A stretch of 64,000 nucleotides of DNA from Ruminococcus_G sp964621905 (GTDB lineage: Bacteria; Bacillota; Clostridia; Lachnospirales; Lachnospiraceae), in assembly GCA_964621905.1 (NCBI GenBank), contig CAZUNG010000016.1, positions 5,471 through 69,470 of the forward strand, in the 5' to 3' direction. Positions 60,715 to 64,000 of the stretch are shown here, piece by piece (within the stretch, counting starts at the first letter, position 1; each line of letters starts with the position of its first letter). A program made the position numbers and the translations under genes. The notes beneath the pieces were generated by a model, which was not told where the DNA came from, made no database searches, and saw only the letters and a program-made list of their open reading frames with translations.

Positions 60715-62046
60715 ATGAACAGAGAGATTTTTATGGAACTCTTGCGGCAGAGAGAATTCAAAGCTGTGAGAAGTGTTTTGAATGTCATGAACGCAGTGGA
60801 TATTGCCTCGCTGCTGTCAGAATTGGAGGATAAGGAGCTTACGATTACATTCCGCCTGATTCCCAAGGAGAAAGCGGCTGATGTTTTCAGTAATATGAAT
60901 CACTCCATGCAGACGTACCTCGTTGAGATGCTGACGGAGAAAGAGCTGAAAGAGATTCTGGATGATCTTTATATGGATGATACCGTGGATATTCTGGAAG
61001 ATCTCCCGGCTAATCTGGTGACAAGGATTCTGGATACAGTGACAGTTCAGAAAAGAAGTCTGATCAATCAGCTGTTGAATTATCCCGATGACAGTGCAGG
61101 AAGCATTATGACAACGGAGTATGTGGATTTACGGAAACATATGACGGTTGCCCAGGCGATGGCACATATCAAACAGGTGGGGATCCACAGGGAGACGATC
61201 TATACGTGTTATGTCCTGGAAAAAAGAAAATTGATCGGAATTGTGACAGCAAAAGATCTGATGACTTCAGAAGATGAGATGCTGATTGAGAATCTTATGG
61301 AAACAGAAATTATCTCAGTGGGCACGCATGATGATCAGGAAGAGGTCGCCAGACTTTTTACAAAGTATGACCTGCTGGCACTTCCGGTTGTTGACAAAGA
61401 TGATTTCATGGTTGGCATTGTCACGGTCGATGACGCAATGGACGTCATGGAAGATGAGGCCACAGAAGATATTACTAAGATGGCGGCAATCAACCCGAGC
61501 GAACAGACATATTTTGAAACTCCGGTTTTGGCGCATGCAAAAAACAGAATTGTATGGCTTTTGGTACTTATGCTCTCTTCAACACTGACGGGGGCGATTA
61601 TCACACGGTATGAGAACGCTTTTGCTGCAATTCCGCTTCTTGTCTCTTTTATTCCTATGCTGATGGATACCGGGGGAAACTGTGGCTCTCAGAGCTCTAC
61701 GCTGATCATCCGCGGTATTGCTCTCCATGAAATTGAATTTAAAGATATCTTTAAGGTTATGTTTAAAGAGCTGAGGGTTTCACTGGTAGTCAGCGTTGTG
61801 CTTGCAGCTGCTAATGCAGTGCGGATTATGCTGGTTTACCGTGATATGCAGATGGCGCTTGTGGTCGGAACGTCACTGATCGCAACCGTGATTGTTGCGA
61901 AACTGATTGGATGTGTGCTGCCGCTTCTGGCCAGAAAGATACATCTGGATCCGGCAATTATGGCAGCACCTTTGATTACAACAATTGTGGATACATGTTC
62001 TGTGATTGCATATTTCACGATTGCAACCAAGGTATTTTCACTGTGA
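60715..62046 (+). CDS. mgtE: Magnesium transporter
   Basis: A 443-residue MgtE: N-terminal helical N domain (~1-125), two CBS domains (~130-250) that sense cytoplasmic Mg2+, the plug helix and five membrane helices with the pore signature PMLMDTGGNCGSQSS. The channel closes when Mg2+ is plentiful. AAAGGAGAAG precedes the ATG. The downstream CsoR-type repressor gene starts 63 bases after the stop and may be co-transcribed by chance. Confidence 0.95.
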   Translation: MNREIFMELLRQREFKAVRSVLNVMNAVDIASLLSELEDKELTITFRLIPKEKAADVFSNMNHSMQTYLVEMLTEKELKEILDDLYMDDTVDILEDLPANLVTRILDTVTVQKRSLINQLLNYPDDSAGSIMTTEYVDLRKHMTVAQAMAHIKQVGIHRETIYTCYVLEKRKLIGIVTAKDLMTSEDEMLIENLMETEIISVGTHDDQEEVARLFTKYDLLALPVVDKDDFMVGIVTVDDAMDVMEDEATEDITKMAAINPSEQTYFETPVLAHAKNRIVWLLVLMLSSTLTGAIITRYENAFAAIPLLVSFIPMLMDTGGNCGSQSSTLIIRGIALHEIEFKDIFKVMFKELRVSLVVSVVLAAANAVRIMLVYRDMQMALVVGTSLIATVIVAKLIGCVLPLLARKIHLDPAIMAAPLITTIVDTCSVIAYFTIATKVFSL

Positions 62047-62109
62047 TGGGACAAGGCTGTACGGATTTAAAATGACAGTAACAGTTTAGACATGAAAGGG
62101 AGGATACGT

Positions 62110-62385
62110 ATGAGACAGTGTATGGATTCTGATAACCTGCACCGAAGACTGAAGAAAGTCATCGGGCAGATACAGGCGATTGACAGGATGATCGATGAGG
62201 ATATACCGTGTGAAGATATTCTGATGCAGATCAATGCGGCAAAGTCTGCACTGCATAAGGCGGGGCAGGTCGTTTTGGAAGGTCACCTTCAGCATTGTGT
62301 ACGAGACGGCATTGAACACGGCGACGTTGAAAAGACAATCGCCAGCTTTGCGAAGGCGGTGGAACGTTTTTCTAATATGAAATGA
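62110..62385 (+). CDS. CsoR/RcnR-family metal-sensing repressor
   Basis: A 91-residue all-helical DUF156 repressor. The Cu(I)-type ligand set of CsoR is visible: C34 (DIPCEDIL) and H59-x3-C63 (GHLQHC), so copper (or a persulfide) is the likely effector. Start ATG 62110 has GGGAGG 7 bases upstream. No copper ATPase or chaperone gene is within the window, so its target is not evident. Terminated at 62405-62446. Confidence 0.88.
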   Translation: MRQCMDSDNLHRRLKKVIGQIQAIDRMIDEDIPCEDILMQINAAKSALHKAGQVVLEGHLQHCVRDGIEHGDVEKTIASFAKAVERFSNMK

Positions 62386-62404
62386 ACAGTGGTAAAAGTA
62401 ATGT

Positions 62405-62446
62405 AAACAGCAGGGTTTCAGAGGAATTTGGGCTCCTGCTGTTTTT
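62405..62446 (+). terminator. Terminator of the CsoR gene
   Basis: Stem AAACAGCAGG / CCTGCTGTTT followed by TTT. Confidence 0.85.
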
Positions 62447-62637
62447 GTTTGTTAAGAAAATAATATGAACGATATATGAACAAATTTAATAAAAAAGACA
62501 TAACACTTAAAATATAAAATTGTATAAAACGATTGACAGGCATTTGTAAAAAATGCAATTTTTTGTCATATAAAACAATGTTTGGGAAAAATGTGAATAA
62601 ATTATGTACAAAAATTGAGAAAAATATGAAATTAAAA

Positions 62638-62666
62638 TTGACAAAATGAACAAGTGACGATATAAT
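62638..62666 (+). promoter_or_regulatory. Consensus promoter of the sugar-binding protein gene
   Basis: Perfect TTGACA, 17-bp spacer, perfect TATAAT, in a very AT-rich region (62447-62640). A promoter this strong normally needs repression or attenuation. Confidence 0.88.
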
Positions 62667-62695
62667 AAAAAAGACTCGTGAAAAGACCTTGAATC

Positions 62696-62709
62696 AGGAC
62701 CCGGGTCCT
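62696..62709. promoter_or_regulatory. Perfect 14-bp palindrome AGGACCCGGGTCCT in the leader
   Basis: Centred ~36 bases after the -10 box of the sugar-binding-protein promoter. It may be an operator for a dimeric repressor acting as a roadblock, or a hairpin-less symmetric site. It stands out from the AT-rich surroundings. Confidence 0.5.
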
Positions 62710-62849
62710 CTTAAGTTCTTGGACAAGTAGGAAGAAAAGAACGGGAGGAATTACTGATAACGGAGGTCAGAGTGACTGCATTGGGTGTAGGAACTGGCAG
62801 TCAAAGGCAAAGAGTTAGAGTAAAGGAAGCTATTAGGAGGAGAATTTCA

Positions 62850-63938
62850 ATGAAGAGAAGAGTAATAGCAGGAATCTTGGTGGGTTTGTTGGCAATTGGC
62901 ACACTTGCAGGATGTGGCGGGAAAGATGATTCAGCAGCATCATCAAGTACAGAAAAAGAAGACACAGCAGCGTCTGATGAGAGTGATTCTGATGATGCAG
63001 ACGCAGCAGATGATTCGTCAGCGGATGCCAGCGGCGGTGATATAGGAAATATCACAATGATTATGGCACTGCGTGATGAGTTCCTTTCCACACTGGAAGC
63101 AGGTGCAATCTCTGCGGCAGAGGAAATGGGAATCAATCTGACGACCCAGGACGCTCAATCTGATACAAGTAAACTGCTTCAGTTTGTTGAGACAGCGAGA
63201 AACGATGGACAGAAGGCAATCATTGTAAATCCGGTTGACCCGGAGACATGCCCGCAGATCGTAGAGGCTGCCGGCGATATGAAAGTCGTATTTGTTAACA
63301 GACCGCCTGTTGATACAGAAGCAGTTCTGAATGAAAACGTAGTATATGTAGGTTCTGATGAGATGATGTCCGGTAAGTATCAGGGCGATTTCCTTTCAGA
63401 GAAATTTAAAGCAGAGGGAAAAGAAGAGATCAAATACATTCTGTTAAATGGTACAATTGGAAACGTTTCTACAACACAGCGTACAGCTTCCTGTCTGCAG
63501 GCGTTTGAAGACAACGGCATTAAAGCAACGGAAGCAACTGCTCCGCTGGCAGCAGATTTCGACCGTGCAACAGCACAGGATATGATTACTCCGCTGCTGA
63601 CAACCATCGAATATGACTGTATCATCTCAAACAATGATGCAATGGCTCTCGGTGCGATTGAAGCTCTGAAAGATCAGGGAATCGATCCTTCAACAGTTCC
63701 TGTTGTTGGAATCGATGCTACCGTAGACGGACGTCAGGCAGTAAAAGACGGTACACTGGCTATGACAGTATTCCAGGATGCGAATGGACAGGGATACGGT
63801 GCGCTTATGGCTGCAGCTAATCTGGTTTCCGGAACTACTTTGAATGAAGGCACAGATTATGACCTGGATGAGACAGGACATATCATGTGGGTACCATTTG
63901 AGCCGGTTACTCCTGATAACGTAGCTGATTACGACTGA
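62850..63938 (+). CDS. Sugar ABC transporter substrate-binding lipoprotein
   Basis: A 362-residue periplasmic-binding-protein type 1 (RbsB-like). The signal sequence ends in the lipobox LAGC with C22 as lipid anchor; a very acidic, low-complexity linker of ~40 residues (Ser, Asp, Glu, Ala) tethers the binding domain (~66-362). The two-lobe pattern is seen in QSDTSKLLQFVE, IIVNPVDPE and GIDATVDGRQAVKDG. It delivers a monosaccharide to an ABC permease presumably encoded beyond the right edge. Start ATG 62850 with AGGAGGAG 7 bases upstream. Confidence 0.9.
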   Translation: MKRRVIAGILVGLLAIGTLAGCGGKDDSAASSSTEKEDTAASDESDSDDADAADDSSADASGGDIGNITMIMALRDEFLSTLEAGAISAAEEMGINLTTQDAQSDTSKLLQFVETARNDGQKAIIVNPVDPETCPQIVEAAGDMKVVFVNRPPVDTEAVLNENVVYVGSDEMMSGKYQGDFLSEKFKAEGKEEIKYILLNGTIGNVSTTQRTASCLQAFEDNGIKATEATAPLAADFDRATAQDMITPLLTTIEYDCIISNNDAMALGAIEALKDQGIDPSTVPVVGIDATVDGRQAVKDGTLAMTVFQDANGQGYGALMAAANLVSGTTLNEGTDYDLDETGHIMWVPFEPVTPDNVADYD

Positions 63939-63969
63939 TGTTAGTCATCAGGTAATTGTTGAATTTGAT

Positions 63970-64000
63970 TATAGGTGCCGGCCTTAGGCCGGCACCTATA
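63970..64000. terminator. Perfect 14-bp hairpin after the binding-protein gene
   Basis: Stem TATAGGTGCCGGCC, loop TTA, perfect complement, ending at the window edge. Such intercistronic hairpins often lower expression of the permease genes relative to the binding protein; the following sequence is not visible. Confidence 0.65.

Overview
The window looks like chromosomal DNA of an anaerobic, spore-forming, low-to-mid GC Firmicute, most likely a gut member of the Lachnospiraceae. This is an inference from gene content: a SleL-like glycosylase and a PdaA-like deacetylase (spore cortex), a DUF4080 radical-SAM enzyme, an EFR1 ferredoxin, an iron alcohol dehydrogenase, ECF sigma/DUF4179 pairs and uniformly strong AGGAGG-type ribosome binding sites. 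No rRNA or CRISPR array is present. A run of 100 Ns (4002-4101) is flanked by an exact 55-base duplication and is almost certainly an assembly join.

Layout. 1-5000: AEC transporter, small HTH protein, diguanylate cyclase, MATE pump, MgtC protein. 5000-7215: cysteine supply (cysK, a ruined metY, an Rrf2 regulator with four cysteines); a serine acetyltransferase lies far away at 39.1 kb. 7.3-7.6 kb: three tRNAs (Gly-TCC, Gly-GCC, Phe-GAA) behind one promoter. 7.7-25.2 kb: ordinary housekeeping genes (Fe-ADH, glyA, radical SAM, nth, exonuclease, VanW, AIRS-type protein, trmL, two-component system, mutS2, an HtrA-like protein without its catalytic triad, a YhaM-like nuclease, rlmD).

25.2-39.1 kb is an accessory island beginning at the 3' end of rlmD. 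It holds a 2.7-kb element bounded by a 23-bp repeat of the rlmD end and carrying a truncated serine recombinase; an operon TetR-uvsE-TspO-Rieske oxygenase-(FAD oxidoreductase fragment) lying between two IS1595-type copies; a recombinase fragment; and a defence remnant with an intact RloC-like ATPase, a BrxF-like gene and only the N-terminus of BrxC. 38.2-45.0 kb contains many gene remains (PAP2, HelD, Sir2, CAT, Fpg-like, EAL) between intact cysE, an rsmH paralogue, an EamA transporter and an EFR1 ferredoxin.

45.0-64.0 kb: AraC regulator, intact HtrA, a PurF paralogue lacking its nucleophile cysteine, spore-wall enzymes, purine and branched-chain amino acid transporters, a drug-efflux cluster (Mef-like MFS pump behind a 7-codon leader peptide and attenuator; MATE pump; MerR/TipAS regulator), ECF sigma with a DUF4179 partner, a 5'-truncated penicillin-binding protein, mgtE, a CsoR-type repressor and a sugar-binding lipoprotein.

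Most notable: the Rieske/UvsE/TspO operon in an apparent anaerobe, the RFR leader peptide in front of the Mef-like pump, the rlmD-associated element with helically phased repeats beside it, and the repeated pattern of genes reduced to their two ends.
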